From Chroococcus sp. FPU101 (lineage in GTDB: Bacteria; Cyanobacteriota; Cyanobacteriia; Cyanobacteriales; Microcystaceae): a stretch of DNA of 64,000 bases. The notes under the pieces were generated by a model. That model had not been told where the DNA came from. It made no database searches and saw only the letters and a program-made list of their open reading frames with translations. Location of the stretch: positions 40,631-104,630 of the forward strand of contig NZ_BLJI01000015.1 of NCBI RefSeq assembly GCF_017312365.1. The letters run 5' to 3'. A program made the position numbers and the translations under genes. Position 1 is the stretch's first letter; each line of letters opens with the position of its first letter. Shown piece by piece: positions 37,701 through 47,023 of the stretch.

Positions 37701-39385
37701 TCGATCATCAAGTTACCCCGTTCTCCTAAATAGGCATTTAAGGACATGACGAGACTTTCACGTAGCGGATCGATCGGAGGGTTCGTAACTTGAGCAAAAC
37801 GTTGTTTGAAGTAGTCGTACAACAGACGGGGTTTATCAGAGAGAACCGCAAGCGGTGTATCATCCCCCATACAGAAAGTTGGTTCTTTGCCTTGGGAAGC
37901 CATTGGGATGACGATCATCTCGACATCTTCGGCAGTATAGCCAAAAGCGGTTTGTAGCCCTAGTAATTCTCCTGTAGCGATTTTGGGTTCAACTGCAAAG
38001 GAGTGAGCATTAAGGACGACGCGCTGAGATTTTACCCATTCCCCATAGGGATGTTGTTGAGCGATTTGTTGTTTAATTTCCCAGTTTTTCAGGATTTTAT
38101 GACTTTCTAGATCGACGACGATCATTTGTCCAGGCCCGAGTCGTCCTTTTTCGATGATTTCTGATTCATGGAGGTCGACGGTTCCCGCTTCAGAAGAAAC
38201 GACAATATAATCATCTTTGGTAATGCTATAACGAGCAGGACGTAAACCATTACGGTCTAAGGTTGCTCCGACCATTTTTCCATCACTAAATACAATTAAT
38301 GCAGGGCCGTCCCAAGGTTCTTGTAAGCCACTGTAATATTCATAGAAATCCGTAATTTCTGGGTTGTTTTTTAAGTCTGGCTGATCTTTATAGGCTTCTG
38401 GAACAAGGATCATCGCCGCTTCTGAAGGGCTGCGTCCTGCTCTAACCAAGAGTTCCATCGTACTATCGAGGTTATAGGAATCGCTATTATTCGGATTAAC
38501 AATGGGGGTTAGAGCCTCTAATTCTTCTTTTGTCCAGCCTGGGACTTTAAGATTAAGTTCTCTGGCTGACATCCAGTTAATATTGCCCAAAAGGGTATTA
38601 ATTTCACCGTTATGACCGAGAAGACGCATCGGGTGAGCGAGGGGCCACTTCGGCATCGTGTTCGTACTAAAACGACGATGATAGATAGCGAAAGGACTGC
38701 TAAAGAGGGGGTTTTTCAGGTCAGAATAGAATTCACCCAAAACGACTGATCTGACCATCCCTTTATAGACGATCGTGCTACAAGAAAAAGTACAGATATA
38801 AAAATCATCGGCTAATCGTTTGCCCACTTTTGAACGAGCGATGTAGAGAACTCGATCTAAATCTTTACTCTTTAGTCCATCTGAGGTGACTAGGATCTGT
38901 TCAATATGAGGCTGATTTTCTTTCGCCTGTTTACCCAAAACTTCTGGACGGACTGGAACTTCACGCCATCCTAGGATCTTAAGATTTACATCCTTGACAA
39001 CTTCTTCAATATATGACTTGCCTTGAGCGCGTCGGTTAAGATCTTGGGGTAAAAAAACCATTCCGACACCGAGTTGATCTTTTGGTGGCATCTCGATCTG
39101 ATGTTCGGTGAACCAAGACGCTAAAACCTCGCTGGGGATGGCTGTCATCACACCAGAACCATCACCCGAATCATAGTCGGCACTACATCCGCCGCGATGT
39201 TCCATACAGCCTAATGCTAACAGGGCTTGTTCGATCAGTTTGTGGCTTCCTTTCCCTTTAACATCGGCAATAAACCCGACTCCGCACGCATCTCGTTCTT
39301 CTACGAGCCATCTGGGCCCCCAAAAAGGATCAATTGAGTGAGTGGATTGGCGATCGTCTTTATTCATTCTAATTCGAGGCTCCAT
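34724..39385 (-). CDS. gltS: Ferredoxin-dependent glutamate synthase (Fd-GOGAT)
   Basis: Makes two glutamates from glutamine and 2-oxoglutarate using reduced ferredoxin, completing ammonium assimilation. A short propeptide precedes Cys34 (RDACGVGF), the N-terminal nucleophile of the glutaminase domain. The central and synthase domains follow with FMN-site sequence [14 protein letters not shown] and the iron-sulfur cluster loop [19 protein letters not shown] near 1145-1165. The C-terminal alpha subunit-like beta-helix ([24 protein letters not shown]) closes it. Length (1553) matches cyanobacterial and plant Fd-GOGAT rather than the larger and two-subunit NADPH type. Also called glsF. A consensus NtcA promoter lies 130-175 bases upstream. 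Confidence 0.97.
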   Translation of the reverse strand: MEPRIRMNKDDRQSTHSIDPFWGPRWLVEERDACGVGFIADVKGKGSHKLIEQALLALGCMEHRGGCSADYDSGDGSGVMTAIPSEVLASWFTEHQIEMPPKDQLGVGMVFLPQDLNRRAQGKSYIEEVVKDVNLKILGWREVPVRPEVLGKQAKENQPHIEQILVTSDGLKSKDLDRVLYIARSKVGKRLADDFYICTFSCSTIVYKGMVRSVVLGEFYSDLKNPLFSSPFAIYHRRFSTNTMPKWPLAHPMRLLGHNGEINTLLGNINWMSARELNLKVPGWTKEELEALTPIVNPNNSDSYNLDSTMELLVRAGRSPSEAAMILVPEAYKDQPDLKNNPEITDFYEYYSGLQEPWDGPALIVFSDGKMVGATLDRNGLRPARYSITKDDYIVVSSEAGTVDLHESEIIEKGRLGPGQMIVVDLESHKILKNWEIKQQIAQQHPYGEWVKSQRVVLNAHSFAVEPKIATGELLGLQTAFGYTAEDVEMIVIPMASQGKEPTFCMGDDTPLAVLSDKPRLLYDYFKQRFAQVTNPPIDPLRESLVMSLNAYLGERGNLMIESAEAAQVLQLNTPVLNEAELDTIKASSFKTVELSTLYDLTSGPKGLETAISNLCEQASKAVKAGARILILSDRAAGQTIGEHTSYIPPLLAVGAVQHHLIRTGLRLSTSLVVDTAQCWSTHHFACLIGYGASAVCPYLAWETIKAWWYDSKTQKLMENGKLPTITLEKALANYRVSVEAGLLKILSKMGISLLSSYQGAQIFEAIGLSAEVIRLAFNGTTSRVGGLSLVEVAQEVINFHSRAFPNLTAKKLENFGFVNYRPGGEYHMNSPEMAKSLHKAVATYKIGANGANAEAYDHYELYHKYLENRPVTALRDLLDLNSDRPAIPIEEVEPIEKIVARFCTGGMSLGALSREAHETLAIAMNRLGGKSNSGEGGEDPTRYITLSDVDENGRSQIFPHLKGLRNGDIASSAIKQIASGRFGVTPEYLMSAKQLEIKMAQGAKPGEGGQLPGPKVSPYIAMLRRSKPGVSLISPPPHHDIYSIEDLAQLIFDLHQINPKAQVSVKLVAEIGIGTVAAGVAKANADIIQISGHDGGTGASPLSSIKHAGGPWELGVTEVHRLLMENQLRERVILRADGGLKTGWDVLMAALMGAEEYGFGSISMIAEGCIMARICHTNNCPVGVATQQERLRQRFSGTPEHVVNFFYFIAQETRSLLARIGYRSLDKIIGRSDLLKAKEDVKITKTESLSLDCLLKGPDVKENRHWLRHEEVHSNGPVLDDEILADPDIQNAIQSNGTVTKEYKIVNTDRTVGARIAGVIASKYGNDGMTGEINLKFKGAAGQSFGAFNLPVMSMFLEGEANDYVGKGMYGGEIVIVPHQEATYDPSLNVIIGNTCLYGATGGVLYANGRAGERFGVRNSKGQAVIEGAGDHCCEYMTGGVIVVLGTVGRNVGAGMTGGIGYFLDEDDSFTDKINPEIIKIQRVKTAAGEEQLKGLIEAHVARTNSQKGKMILENWSTYLPKFWQAVPPSEANSPETNPDFKLEEEKTLTSV

Positions 39386-40043
39386 TCTGGTTATAGAAAC
39401 TGATTAAATAGATTAAGTGATACAGAAAAAGCAGTAGATGAGTTTAATTCATCCATTCCCAAGGAAGAATTTTGCACCTTTACGACAGAAAAAATCGCTT
39501 TATCTTATTTTTATCCCAAATTAATGAAGGCAGAAAAAAAATCATAGTAAGAATAAATACCTATCTAGTATTTGTATCAAGCGGTTGACCCGACAAAAGA
39601 AGCAACAGATCTGATTAGACTTTACTTTTCGCGCCTTAAGCCAAGAAGTCCAAAAAGCCAAACCGAGCAAGCTTTTGTTGTAGATATCACACCCTAGCTT
39701 TGAGAGCGTGAAGATTGGGTAGATGATTGTTAATTGGTCATCCATTATACCTTAACTGTCTGTTGGTAGTACGCCCAAAGACATAGATTTGGCGGACTCG
39801 TGTCAGATGTCCGTCATAACCTTTAACAATTTTTCTTTGTCCCGTCGCATTTTATCGAGCCGACAAACACAATGTAGACTAATTTAATTATGTCGCTAAA
39901 ATTAGAATGTTTGCATCAATAAAGTCACTGATTCTTGATTTTTTAATTTCTTCTGTCGAATCGCTATCTGTTGGTATAGGAGAACTTCAGTTAAATCTGC
40001 AAAGATTGATACAAATAACAAAATTACTTTTCTCAAAAGAACC
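39386..40043. other. 658-base intergenic region between gltS and moaE
   Basis: Apart from the NtcA-type promoter at 39518-39560, I see no gene. A 67-codon open frame on the minus strand (39542-39745) starts with TTG, lacks family features and overlaps the promoter, so I do not call it. Room remains for a leader RNA or small RNA, but no structure stands out. Confidence 0.6.
39518..39560 (-). promoter_or_regulatory. NtcA-activated class II promoter of gltS
   Basis: On the minus strand GTATTTATTCTTAC fits GTA-N8-TAC exactly (39547-39560). It is followed 23 bases later by TAATTT (39518-39523), which fits the -10 form TA-N3-T. This spacing is the defining layout of NtcA-activated promoters, and gltS is a nitrogen-assimilation gene. 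The leader before the gltS ATG would be about 130 bases. Confidence 0.75.
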
Positions 40044-40529
40044 ATGAATTTACCTTCTGTTTCTGCACCCCAAACAAATGTTACTCAAGATCACTTTAAA
40101 ATTAGTTTTGCGCCGCTATCGTTAGAAGAAGTCTATAGTTTAGCCGATGATCCCGCGAATGGTGCGATCGTGGTGATGAGTGGTACAGTTCGCAATCAAA
40201 CGGATGGAAAGCCAGTCGTATATTTAGAATATCAAGCCTATGAACCAATGGCGATAGAAGTTTTTCGGGCGATCGCAGCTAGTATTCGTCAACAATGGAA
40301 AGATGCGAATCAAGTAGTAATCCATCATCGCATTGGTAAACTCAAAATTGGTGAAATTAGTGTTTTAGTCGCTGTGGGTTGTCCCCATCGTGGTGAAGCG
40401 TTTGAAGCGTGTCGTTATGCAATTGATACTCTTAAACATAATGTACCCATTTGGAAAAAAGAATTTTGGTCAGATGGTTCTAGTAATTGGGTGAGTATTG
40501 GGGCGTGTGAACAAATGCACAATAAATAA
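40044..40529 (+). CDS. moaE: Molybdopterin synthase catalytic subunit
   Basis: Converts precursor Z (cyclic pyranopterin) to molybdopterin with thiocarboxylated MoaD. The core has GAIVVMSGTVRNQTDG (about 40-55), LEYQAYEPMA (61-70), HHRIGKLKIGEISVLVAV, CPHRGEAFEACRYAIDTLK (113-131) and the catalytic lysine pair in PIWKKEFW (K138/K139). About 18 extra N-terminal residues precede the usual start. moaD is not adjacent. It probably has its own promoter in the long upstream gap. Confidence 0.96.
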   Translation: MNLPSVSAPQTNVTQDHFKISFAPLSLEEVYSLADDPANGAIVVMSGTVRNQTDGKPVVYLEYQAYEPMAIEVFRAIAASIRQQWKDANQVVIHHRIGKLKIGEISVLVAVGCPHRGEAFEACRYAIDTLKHNVPIWKKEFWSDGSSNWVSIGACEQMHNK

Positions 40530-40687
40530 TTCTAAACTTTAAAATAAGATGAGTTTATCTTAGTCTAAAGACAGATAAAAAATGCAGTGAAATTTTGTCT
40601 AATATCTATCTGTGTGTAGTATAAGTCTGTTGTTCAGTTTTGTATCCTATGACTATTACTAAGACTATAAGAAATGTTTAACTAAAG

Positions 40688-41323
40688 ATGAGTACTCGTT
40701 TTCAAGGTGCCAAAGATTCACACAAGCCTTCTGGTTCAGTATACATTAAAGGAGAAAAATATCCTTTACCACAGCAAGTCATTGATAATATAGAAACGAT
40801 TATTGGTTTTCAAGCCAAACAAGAACAAAAAGCACCTCGGCACGAGCAATTATTACATCAAGTGTCCGTTATTTTTGGAAAATCTAGTTTTTTATACGCT
40901 CAGTTAATTCTCTTTGCTATTTGGATCGCTTTGAGTTATGTTGTAGGTGATGCAGCCCTACCCTTCAATTTTCCTAAATATAACTTTCAAGACCAAACGC
41001 TTGATATGGCTGCTTTGTTAATTTCAACGGGGGTTCTAGTTCGTCAGTCACATCAAGAAAATTTAGCCGAACAACGATCGCATTTAATGCTTCAAATTAA
41101 TCTTCTCACCGAGCAGAAAACCGCTAAAATTATTGCATTACTTGAAGAACTGCGTACCGACTTACCGAATTTAAAAAATCGTCACGACTGGGAAGCTGAG
41201 ATTATGCAGCAAGCAACTGATCCTCAAGTCGTTCTCAATATTTTAGAAGAAAACCTTAATTCTGTCAGTGATTCAGAAGAAATGCCTGATGTTAATTCAG
41301 AATCATTAGTGACTCAAGCTTAA
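40688..41323 (+). CDS. DUF1003 family membrane protein
   Basis: A 211-residue protein. A soluble N-terminal part (about 1-70) precedes two hydrophobic segments, LYAQLILFAIWIALSYVVG (about 75-93) and LDMAALLISTGVLVRQS (about 109-125). The RQSHQENLAEQRSHLMLQIN region is the typical DUF1003 Q/R/D-rich helix after the second span, here with AEQRSH in place of the common ADRDR. The C-terminal helix is acidic. Function is unknown; relatives are widespread inner-membrane proteins. It stands 158 bases after moaE and is followed by a hairpin. Confidence 0.82.
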   Translation: MSTRFQGAKDSHKPSGSVYIKGEKYPLPQQVIDNIETIIGFQAKQEQKAPRHEQLLHQVSVIFGKSSFLYAQLILFAIWIALSYVVGDAALPFNFPKYNFQDQTLDMAALLISTGVLVRQSHQENLAEQRSHLMLQINLLTEQKTAKIIALLEELRTDLPNLKNRHDWEAEIMQQATDPQVVLNILEENLNSVSDSEEMPDVNSESLVTQA

Positions 41324-41326
41324 ACA

Positions 41327-41352
41327 GTAAGGCGGGAAAAACCCCACCTTAC
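41327..41352. terminator. Bidirectional hairpin between DUF1003 and DUF2996 genes
   Basis: GTAAGG/CCTTAC with inner GGG/CCC pairs around AAAAA, between two convergent stops. Likely a shared terminator; T-runs are short. Confidence 0.6.
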
Positions 41353-41357
41353 ACCGT

Positions 41358-41876
41358 TTAGTTACCTGAAAACCATTTTTGAGCGTTTAATCGTTGCATC
41401 GTATACAGCAACAATAGATCTAATGGGGCTTTCTTTTCATCAATCATGAAAGACTCTAGAGTACTCGGTTTTAAGCCATTCACTGCATAAGAAAAGGCTT
41501 TTTTACCGTTAATATCTTCATCAAAGAAATAAAGATTAAATTGACGTGTTCCTGCTTCTAAATTTCCCTTTACTTGCCAGTATTGCTCATTGGTGGACAA
41601 TCCGGCAATGGGAAGCGGTTCTTTTTTAAAAGACACTTCTACATCAGAAATTCCCTTTTTAGCGATCGCTTCTTTTAACGCAGGTATAAAATGTTGTTCG
41701 ATAAACTCGGTAAACGGTTTATCTTCTATTGCTGGTGCTTTGGGTTTCTTCGCGGCGGCTGGTTTTTCTCCTGCTGCTTCTGCTGGTTTAGCTTTTGGTT
41801 CTGGTTTTGCTTCTACGACTTCCGCAACCTCTGAGGAGATTTCAGAGTCTGGAGTTCGAGTAGTTTCTTCTGGCAT
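41358..41876 (-). CDS. DUF2996 cyanobacterial protein
   Basis: A 172-residue soluble protein with a low-complexity N-terminal third rich in Ala, Pro, Glu and Lys (about 1-50). It is followed by a compact conserved domain with KPFTEFIEQHFIPALKEAI, QYWQVKGNLEAGTRQFNLYF, GKKAFSYAVNG and DLLLLYTMQRLNAQKW. That C-terminal order matches DUF2996, found in cyanobacteria and chloroplasts, function unproven. The linker-like N-terminus is probably disordered. It converges on the DUF1003 gene. Confidence 0.85.
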   Translation of the reverse strand: MPEETTRTPDSEISSEVAEVVEAKPEPKAKPAEAAGEKPAAAKKPKAPAIEDKPFTEFIEQHFIPALKEAIAKKGISDVEVSFKKEPLPIAGLSTNEQYWQVKGNLEAGTRQFNLYFFDEDINGKKAFSYAVNGLKPSTLESFMIDEKKAPLDLLLLYTMQRLNAQKWFSGN

Positions 41877-42024
41877 AGGATTAATGGTGATGGCTCTTAA
41901 CTGGATAATTTCTAGTATTAATTATCCTAAAAATATACTGTATTGCGTCTGATAAGTCTGTACACAAAGTCTTAAAGTCTTTTTTGGGTATTCTATTTAA
42001 AAATATCTATACATTCAAGCTAAT

Positions 42025-42891
42025 ATGAAACTGATCCATTTTTTCCGTATCGCATCTTTATCTCTAGGATTGAGCATTACTTTACTAACTTGTTCAAATT
42101 CTAATCAACTCGTTCGGGATCAGATTCTTTATCAAAAAAAAGATTTACCGAACAGTATTGCACATATTTTGTCAATCCCTCTTGATAATTCTTATTCAAT
42201 CAAGCTCAAAGTTTCGCCCCAAGTTGATTTTGTTGAACAATTTGCTACCCAAGGAAATACGATCGCTGCCCTCAATGCGGGTTTTTTCGATCCAAAAAAT
42301 CAGAAAACTACTTCTTATATGATCCAAAATGGCGTAATCACTGGAGATCCGAAACAAAATGAACGTTTAATGAATAATCCTGATTTACAAGCCTATCTAA
42401 GAGCAATTTTAAATCGAAGTGAATGGCGACAGTATCAATGTCAGAATACAGTAAGATACTCAATCGCTTTTCATCAAGATCCCATTCCAGCAAACTGTCA
42501 GTTAATTAATTCTATCGGAGGTGGGCCCCGTTTATTACCCTCTCTAACGGCTGAAACCGAGGCATTTATCACGATGCAAAATGGTCAGATGATTCGAGAT
42601 GCTTTAGGCTATAATCGACGCAATGCTAGAACAGCGATCGGGATTGCTGAAAATCATATAATCTGGGTGATGATTGCCCAAAAACCCAAATTAGCGAAAG
42701 ATTCTGGAATGTCTTTACCTGAATTAGCTAATTTTATGAAAAGTTTAGGGGCAAAAGAAGCCCTAAATTTAGATGGCGGTAGTTCTTCTAGCCTTTATTA
42801 TCAAGGTAAAACTTTTTATGGCAAAGTCGATTCAGAAGGAAAAACAATTAAACGCCCTGTTAAATCCGTCTTAGTTTTAATCGATAATTAA
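42025..42891 (+). CDS. Phosphodiester glycosidase (NAGPA-domain) lipoprotein-like
   Basis: A 288-residue exported protein with a lipobox-like signal end (LGLSITLLTC, Cys near 23). The phosphodiester glycosidase domain related to N-acetylglucosamine-1-phosphodiester alpha-N-acetylglucosaminidase spans most of the rest. IAALNAGFFDPKNQKTTSY (about 79-97), SIGGGPRLL (about 157-165), ARTAIGIAENHIIWVMI and KEALNLDGGSSSSLYYQG (about 244-261) are the family landmarks. The likely role is in cell-envelope polysaccharide or glycolipid turnover (inference). Its last 15 bases overlap the convergent next gene. Confidence 0.9.
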   Translation: MKLIHFFRIASLSLGLSITLLTCSNSNQLVRDQILYQKKDLPNSIAHILSIPLDNSYSIKLKVSPQVDFVEQFATQGNTIAALNAGFFDPKNQKTTSYMIQNGVITGDPKQNERLMNNPDLQAYLRAILNRSEWRQYQCQNTVRYSIAFHQDPIPANCQLINSIGGGPRLLPSLTAETEAFITMQNGQMIRDALGYNRRNARTAIGIAENHIIWVMIAQKPKLAKDSGMSLPELANFMKSLGAKEALNLDGGSSSSLYYQGKTFYGKVDSEGKTIKRPVKSVLVLIDN

Positions 42892-43881
42892 AACAATTTT
42901 TCCTGTCACTGAACCTGTTTCGATGAGTTTGTGGGCTTTTATTGCGTCTTTTAGCCCAAAAGATTGACTTAAATGAATTTTTAGTTTTCCTTGATCTAAC
43001 CATCTCGCGCATTGTTCTAATATCTTGGTTTGATGTTTTTGGGCATCGACCAAACCTTTAAGTGCAGGCGTTAACATTAATTCTAAGCTAATGCGTAAGT
43101 TACGATTACGGGCATCTTTAAGGCTACCAATTTTGGAATCTGGTTCCAAAATAGTTACGAGATCTCCGTAGACTTTCACCGCTTGACAAGTATCAAAAAA
43201 AACCTTGCCACCTACTGTATCAAACGCCACATCAACCCCATTACCATCCGTCCAATCTAACACCGCTTGGATAAAATCAGTTTGTTTGTAGAAAATCGGA
43301 TAATCGGCACAAAATTGACGCGCTAATCGTTCCTTATCGGGTGATCCTACAGTGGTACAAACCTTAGCCCCTTTTAGTTTAGCAAGTTGAATCGCCACAT
43401 GACCGACACCACCCGCACCTGCATGAATGAGGACTTTTTGACCTGATTCTAGTCTAGCGCGATCGTATAATGCTTCCCATGCGGTTAGTAAAACGAGAGG
43501 GGCTGTCGCTGCTTCGGCAAAAGATAAAGATGCGGGTTTTCGGGCAACTAAATATTCTTCGACAACGGCATATTCTGCATAATTTCCTGTTCCTTGTTTA
43601 CCCAAACCTCCCGCACAAAAATACACCTCATCCCCAACTTTAAAACGTTGTACCTGTGATCCTACCGCTTCTACAATACCCGAACCATCACACCCTAAAA
43701 TGGCTGGCATTTGTTCAGGGTAAAATGTCCCGCGCTGACGTAATTTCGTATCAATTGGGTTAATTCCTGCCGCTTTTAGACGAATTAAAATCTCAGTAGG
43801 ATTTTTAATTTTAGGGGTTGGTATCTCCTGTAATTGTAAAACGTCTGGATCTCCAGGGGTTTTTATAACAATAGCTTTCAT
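42877..43881 (-). CDS. Zinc-type/quinone-oxidoreductase MDR family protein
   Basis: A 334-residue medium-chain dehydrogenase/reductase. The N-terminal GroES-like domain has LKAAGINPIDTKLRQRG and ILGCDGSGIVEAVG. The NADPH-binding domain has GQKVLIHAGAGGVGHVAIQLAK (in the AGGVGxxAxQ motif near 152-164). Catalytic zinc ligands of alcohol dehydrogenases are absent, so it groups with NADPH:quinone reductase/zeta-crystallin-like enzymes. Substrate unknown. A palindromic dispersed repeat lies at 43968-43991, between its start and murE. Confidence 0.88.
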   Translation of the reverse strand: MKAIVIKTPGDPDVLQLQEIPTPKIKNPTEILIRLKAAGINPIDTKLRQRGTFYPEQMPAILGCDGSGIVEAVGSQVQRFKVGDEVYFCAGGLGKQGTGNYAEYAVVEEYLVARKPASLSFAEAATAPLVLLTAWEALYDRARLESGQKVLIHAGAGGVGHVAIQLAKLKGAKVCTTVGSPDKERLARQFCADYPIFYKQTDFIQAVLDWTDGNGVDVAFDTVGGKVFFDTCQAVKVYGDLVTILEPDSKIGSLKDARNRNLRISLELMLTPALKGLVDAQKHQTKILEQCARWLDQGKLKIHLSQSFGLKDAIKAHKLIETGSVTGKIVLIID

Positions 43882-43967
43882 CTAATAAAAATCTTCCTTG
43901 TTATTTTGCTGATAGGGGTTAGGAACAGTAATCAGTAAAAGAAAAAAACTTTTATACTGATCACTTG

Positions 43968-43991
43968 TAGGGGTTTAGTCTCCAAACCCTC
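43968..43991. repeat. GGGTTT...AAACCC palindromic repeat, copy 1
   Basis: GTAGGGGTTTAGTCTCCAAA then CCCT; arms GGGTTT/AAACCC. One of four similar copies in intergenic sequence of this window. Confidence 0.7.
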
Positions 43992-44024
43992 ATCTTATCT
44001 GGATTTGGTAACCAAATTTCTACA

Positions 44025-45515
44025 TTATTTTAACCTCTTCATTAAAGCGTCTCTAGCTTGTTCACGATCGTCAAAATGAATTTTTTCTGTTCCTAAAATC
44101 TGATAATCTTCGTGTCCTTTTCCTGCAATAATCACACCATCACTGGGTGAAGCTTGTAGAATCGCTGTATGAATAGCAGTAGATCGATCTTTTTCTACCA
44201 ATGGCTCAATAGATGTGGGTATACCATCTAAAATATCGCGTAGGATCTGATCTGGATTTTCGGTTCGAGGATTATCTGAGGTAACTACTGCTACATCGGC
44301 TAATTCTGCGGCAATTTTACCCATTTTCGGGCGTTTGGTACGATCGCGATCCCCTCCACATCCAAACACACAGATCATTTTACCTGAAATAAAAGGGCGA
44401 GATGCTTTAAGGAGATTTTCTAAACTGTCGGGGGTATGTGCATAATCGACAATAACGCTAATATCTTGAGTATCACTAATCTGAACCCGTTCCATTCTAC
44501 CTGGAACGCCAGAAAATTCGGGTAATTTTTGTAACAAAGTGGGGATATCTAAACCAAAATGTGTAGTAGATGCGATCGCGGCGAGTAGGTTAGATAAGTT
44601 ATACTGTCCAACTAGGGGAGAACGAAAATTAAACGCACCAATGGGAGTATGTAAAACACCACTGATACCCGTAGAACCATAGGTTAAAGCATTGGTATAG
44701 AAGTCTGCATCACTGTTATTTACGCTATAACTCCAGACTTGATTTTTAGGCAAAGAATTAATTAAACGTTGTCCGTAGGGATCATCTAAATTAATGATTG
44801 CTTTTCCCGTGAGATAATCAGGATCGAATAATTTTGCTTTTGCACTAAAATAGTCTTCCATATCTTTATGAAAGTCTAGGTGATCCTGTGTGAGGTTCGT
44901 AAAAACGGCTACATCAAAAGTACAAGCTTTGACTCGTCCTTGGGCTAGTGCGTGTGAACTAACTTCTATGACTGCATATTCATTACCTGCTTTGACTGCA
45001 TTAAAAAATTGTTTTTGTAAGTCTGCAGCAAAAGGTGTAGTATGCGTCGCTGTCTCTTGATATCCTTTCCAACGAGTGTATAAAGTTCCGAGTAAAGCGG
45101 TGGGATGGTTGGTTTGTTCCAAAAAGTATTCAATTAAATGGGTGGTGGTGGTTTTGCCGTTAGTTCCTGTAATTCCAATGAGTTTTAAAGTTTGTGTGGG
45201 ATGTTGGTAAAAAGTGGCGGCAATATTCGCGCAAGCTGTCACCAGATCAGCACATTGAATCACACAATCATTCGCGGTTGGGGGGTATTTGGTGGCTGCT
45301 TCTGGTGAAATTATAGCAGCGCTCGCACCACTACTGATCGCACTTTGCCAAAAATCTCCGCCATCGACGCGGGTTCCAGGCATTCCGATAAATAAATCTC
45401 CTGTGTGGCAAGCGTGGGAATTGGTACAAATTCCCGTAATTTCGTTGTCTAAAGCGGGATGATCGCTTATAACGGAGTCAGAAGAAATGTTGAGTAACAG
45501 TTCGCGTAGTTTCAT
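44025..45515 (-). CDS. murE: UDP-MurNAc-L-Ala-D-Glu:meso-diaminopimelate ligase
   Basis: Adds meso-diaminopimelate to the peptidoglycan precursor in the cytoplasm. The N-terminal UDP-binding domain covers about 1-105. The ATP-binding GITGTNGKTTTTHLIEY starts at 114. YAVIEVSSHALAQGRVK and FTNLTQDHLDFHKDMEDYF are the Mur-ligase middle-domain motifs, and the carbamylated Lys lies in DYFSAKAKLFD. The substrate-selecting DNPRTENP (about 415) predicts DAP rather than lysine. Length (496) is normal. It stands alone, not in a dcw cluster, as is usual for cyanobacteria. Confidence 0.96.
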   Translation of the reverse strand: MKLRELLLNISSDSVISDHPALDNEITGICTNSHACHTGDLFIGMPGTRVDGGDFWQSAISSGASAAIISPEAATKYPPTANDCVIQCADLVTACANIAATFYQHPTQTLKLIGITGTNGKTTTTHLIEYFLEQTNHPTALLGTLYTRWKGYQETATHTTPFAADLQKQFFNAVKAGNEYAVIEVSSHALAQGRVKACTFDVAVFTNLTQDHLDFHKDMEDYFSAKAKLFDPDYLTGKAIINLDDPYGQRLINSLPKNQVWSYSVNNSDADFYTNALTYGSTGISGVLHTPIGAFNFRSPLVGQYNLSNLLAAIASTTHFGLDIPTLLQKLPEFSGVPGRMERVQISDTQDISVIVDYAHTPDSLENLLKASRPFISGKMICVFGCGGDRDRTKRPKMGKIAAELADVAVVTSDNPRTENPDQILRDILDGIPTSIEPLVEKDRSTAIHTAILQASPSDGVIIAGKGHEDYQILGTEKIHFDDREQARDALMKRLK

Positions 45516-45586
45516 AAAAGCAAAGTTCGATCTTTCTTTTTGCTTTCTAGATTATCGAAAAAGAGGGGATGTTCCATATTTATTCT

Positions 45587-45616
45587 TAAAAAAAATCAGG
45601 TGGGGATGAACCACCT
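45587..45616 (-). terminator. Rho-independent terminator of the 45656 small gene
   Basis: Minus-strand AGGTGG/CCACCT hairpin with a 7-base loop, followed by GATTTTTTTT, 40 bases beyond the stop codon. Confidence 0.75.
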
Positions 45617-45655
45617 TTATGATCATGATATCGAGGCAAACACAAAACTAGCTAT

Positions 45656-45832
45656 CTAACTCTTCGGGGCTGCATAGGGTTCGCTATCATATGGCTGCAC
45701 TCCAGTTTCGGGATAATGATCATCGGTAGGGCTAAATATTCTGGCAAAACCTTCGGTTAGATATTGAACAAGACCAAAGAATATAACTAAGATTGCTGTT
45801 AATTTTAGAAAAAGACTGGGCGATACGTTCAT
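45656..45832 (-). CDS. Small single-span membrane protein, function unknown
   Basis: A 58-residue protein starting MNVSPSLFLKLTAILVIFFG, with one transmembrane helix at about 8-25 and a soluble tail (RIFSPTDDHYPETGVQPYD). GGAGG lies eight bases before this ATG, which decides the start over an in-frame ATG 15 bases earlier. The compact size, TM plus acidic-proline tail, and own terminator suggest a conserved cyanobacterial thylakoid or plasma-membrane small protein. I cannot match it to a named photosystem, NDH or cytochrome b6f subunit. Confidence 0.75.
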   Translation of the reverse strand: MNVSPSLFLKLTAILVIFFGLVQYLTEGFARIFSPTDDHYPETGVQPYDSEPYAAPKS

Positions 45833-46070
45833 AATTTTGACCTCCATCTTCTTGTTTAATTGTTTTCTTCTAACTTTATTATCTAAAAAAAAATAATGCT
45901 CTTGTTATTCAGACATAAATATTGAAGGATCGACATAATACTTTATACTTTCTATTTAGTTTTAAATCTAGTAAAAATACTTATGTTTTCGAGAATTGTA
46001 TTTAGTTTAGTTAAATAATGGTATCGTATTGAAGATCAATGAGTTCTCAAGCTTCACTCCTTTAAAAAGT

Positions 46071-46871
46071 ATGGCAAAAACTGCTATTCTTCCTCTAATG
46101 TCAGGTTTATTGTTACTAATAAGTTCAATACCAGTCAAAGCGAATCCTCTCAATCCTATCGCACAGTTTTTTTATCCACCTGCTAATAATCCACAGACTT
46201 TTATGGTAGTCGGTAAGGGTAAAGCTAAACAAAAGGCTGATACTGCTGTACTCAAATTTACTTTAAGTGCGGTTTCTCCAACAGATGACAATACAGTAGC
46301 TTACTTTATCAAGGCGCAAAAAAAGACCCCACTAGAAACTCAGGTTAAAGATATTGTAGATGCTCTTTTGGCGATCGGCATTTCTAAGACTGATATAGAA
46401 ATTCAATATCCGCAAAATAGTACATCGGGTTTTTCTTTGCCTTTTCCGCTACCGACTCCGACGAATAATACTAACACGAAAATTTTTGTGACTGTAGCTA
46501 ACCCGACTCATCCGCGTCTACAACAGATTATCACAACGGCGGGTAGTGCTATTCGTAAGGATCAGCCCTTTAAGTTTGATCAATTTGAAGTACGCTATAG
46601 TGTGAATGATTGTCAGGCTTTACAACGCGAAACGTATAAAAATGCGATGAAAGATGCCCAAAATCGAGCTATTGCGCTTGCAGATGCAGTGAATGCTGAA
46701 TTAAACCCCATTCCTTCGGTAGCTGAACCCTTTTATGGCGTTTTCCTACCCGAAGAATGCGCGACGGGTGAAGGTTTTTTATTTGGCAGTTCAAGTGTAC
46801 CTTATGATGCTAATGATCCGCTTGAAGTGGAAGTCAGCAAGGAGATTTTTGTCACTTTTTCCGTGCGTTAA
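46071..46871 (+). CDS. SIMPL-domain (DUF541) periplasmic protein
   Basis: A 266-residue exported protein. The signal peptide is MAKTAILPLMSGLLLLISSI and cleavage likely follows VKA. The SIMPL/DUF541 domain follows with FMVVGKGKAKQKADTAVLKF, AQKKTPLETQVKDIVDALLAIG, the paired Cys in NDCQALQRETYKNAM, and MKDAQNRAIALADAVNAEL. SIMPL proteins are outer-envelope or periplasmic; the function is unclear apart from some links to stress. The ATG at 46071 gives a clean signal peptide; an upstream in-frame TTG at 46029 would add 14 residues and weaken it. Confidence 0.88.
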   Translation: MAKTAILPLMSGLLLLISSIPVKANPLNPIAQFFYPPANNPQTFMVVGKGKAKQKADTAVLKFTLSAVSPTDDNTVAYFIKAQKKTPLETQVKDIVDALLAIGISKTDIEIQYPQNSTSGFSLPFPLPTPTNNTNTKIFVTVANPTHPRLQQIITTAGSAIRKDQPFKFDQFEVRYSVNDCQALQRETYKNAMKDAQNRAIALADAVNAELNPIPSVAEPFYGVFLPEECATGEGFLFGSSSVPYDANDPLEVEVSKEIFVTFSVR

Positions 46872-46904
46872 ATTTATATCAGTTTTCAATTCATGAAGCA
46901 TCTT

Positions 46905-46932
46905 GTAAGGGTTTGGTAACCAAACCCCTACT
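46905..46932. repeat. GGGTTTGGT-ACCAAACCC palindromic repeat, copy 2
   Basis: The most perfect copy: GTA-A-GGGTTTGGT-A-ACCAAACCC-C-TAC, lying between the SIMPL gene and pncB. It could fold as a hairpin of at least nine pairs and may help terminate the SIMPL transcript. Confidence 0.8.
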
Positions 46933-46960
46933 AAAATCTGTAATTTAAATAACAGAAACC

Positions 46961-46999
46961 TTATTCTAATTTTGGTAATTTTTACTATAATTAGAATAA
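46961..46999 (+). promoter_or_regulatory. pncB promoter with 11-bp inverted-repeat operator (NrtR candidate)
   Basis: TTATTCTAATT (46961-46971) and AATTAGAATAA (46989-46999) are perfect 11-base inverted arms 17 bases apart. A consensus -10 TATAAT (46986-46991) runs into the right arm and the -35 region falls in the left arm. A protein on this site would block RNA polymerase. The third gene of the operon encodes an NrtR-like repressor, the obvious candidate. Confidence 0.6.
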
Positions 47000-47023
47000 C
47001 CTCACTTTCAAGCAATAACATCA

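Noticed and set aside
39542..39745. 67-codon open frame on the minus strand in the gltS-moaE gap
   Set aside because: TTG start, no recognisable features, and it overlaps the NtcA promoter.
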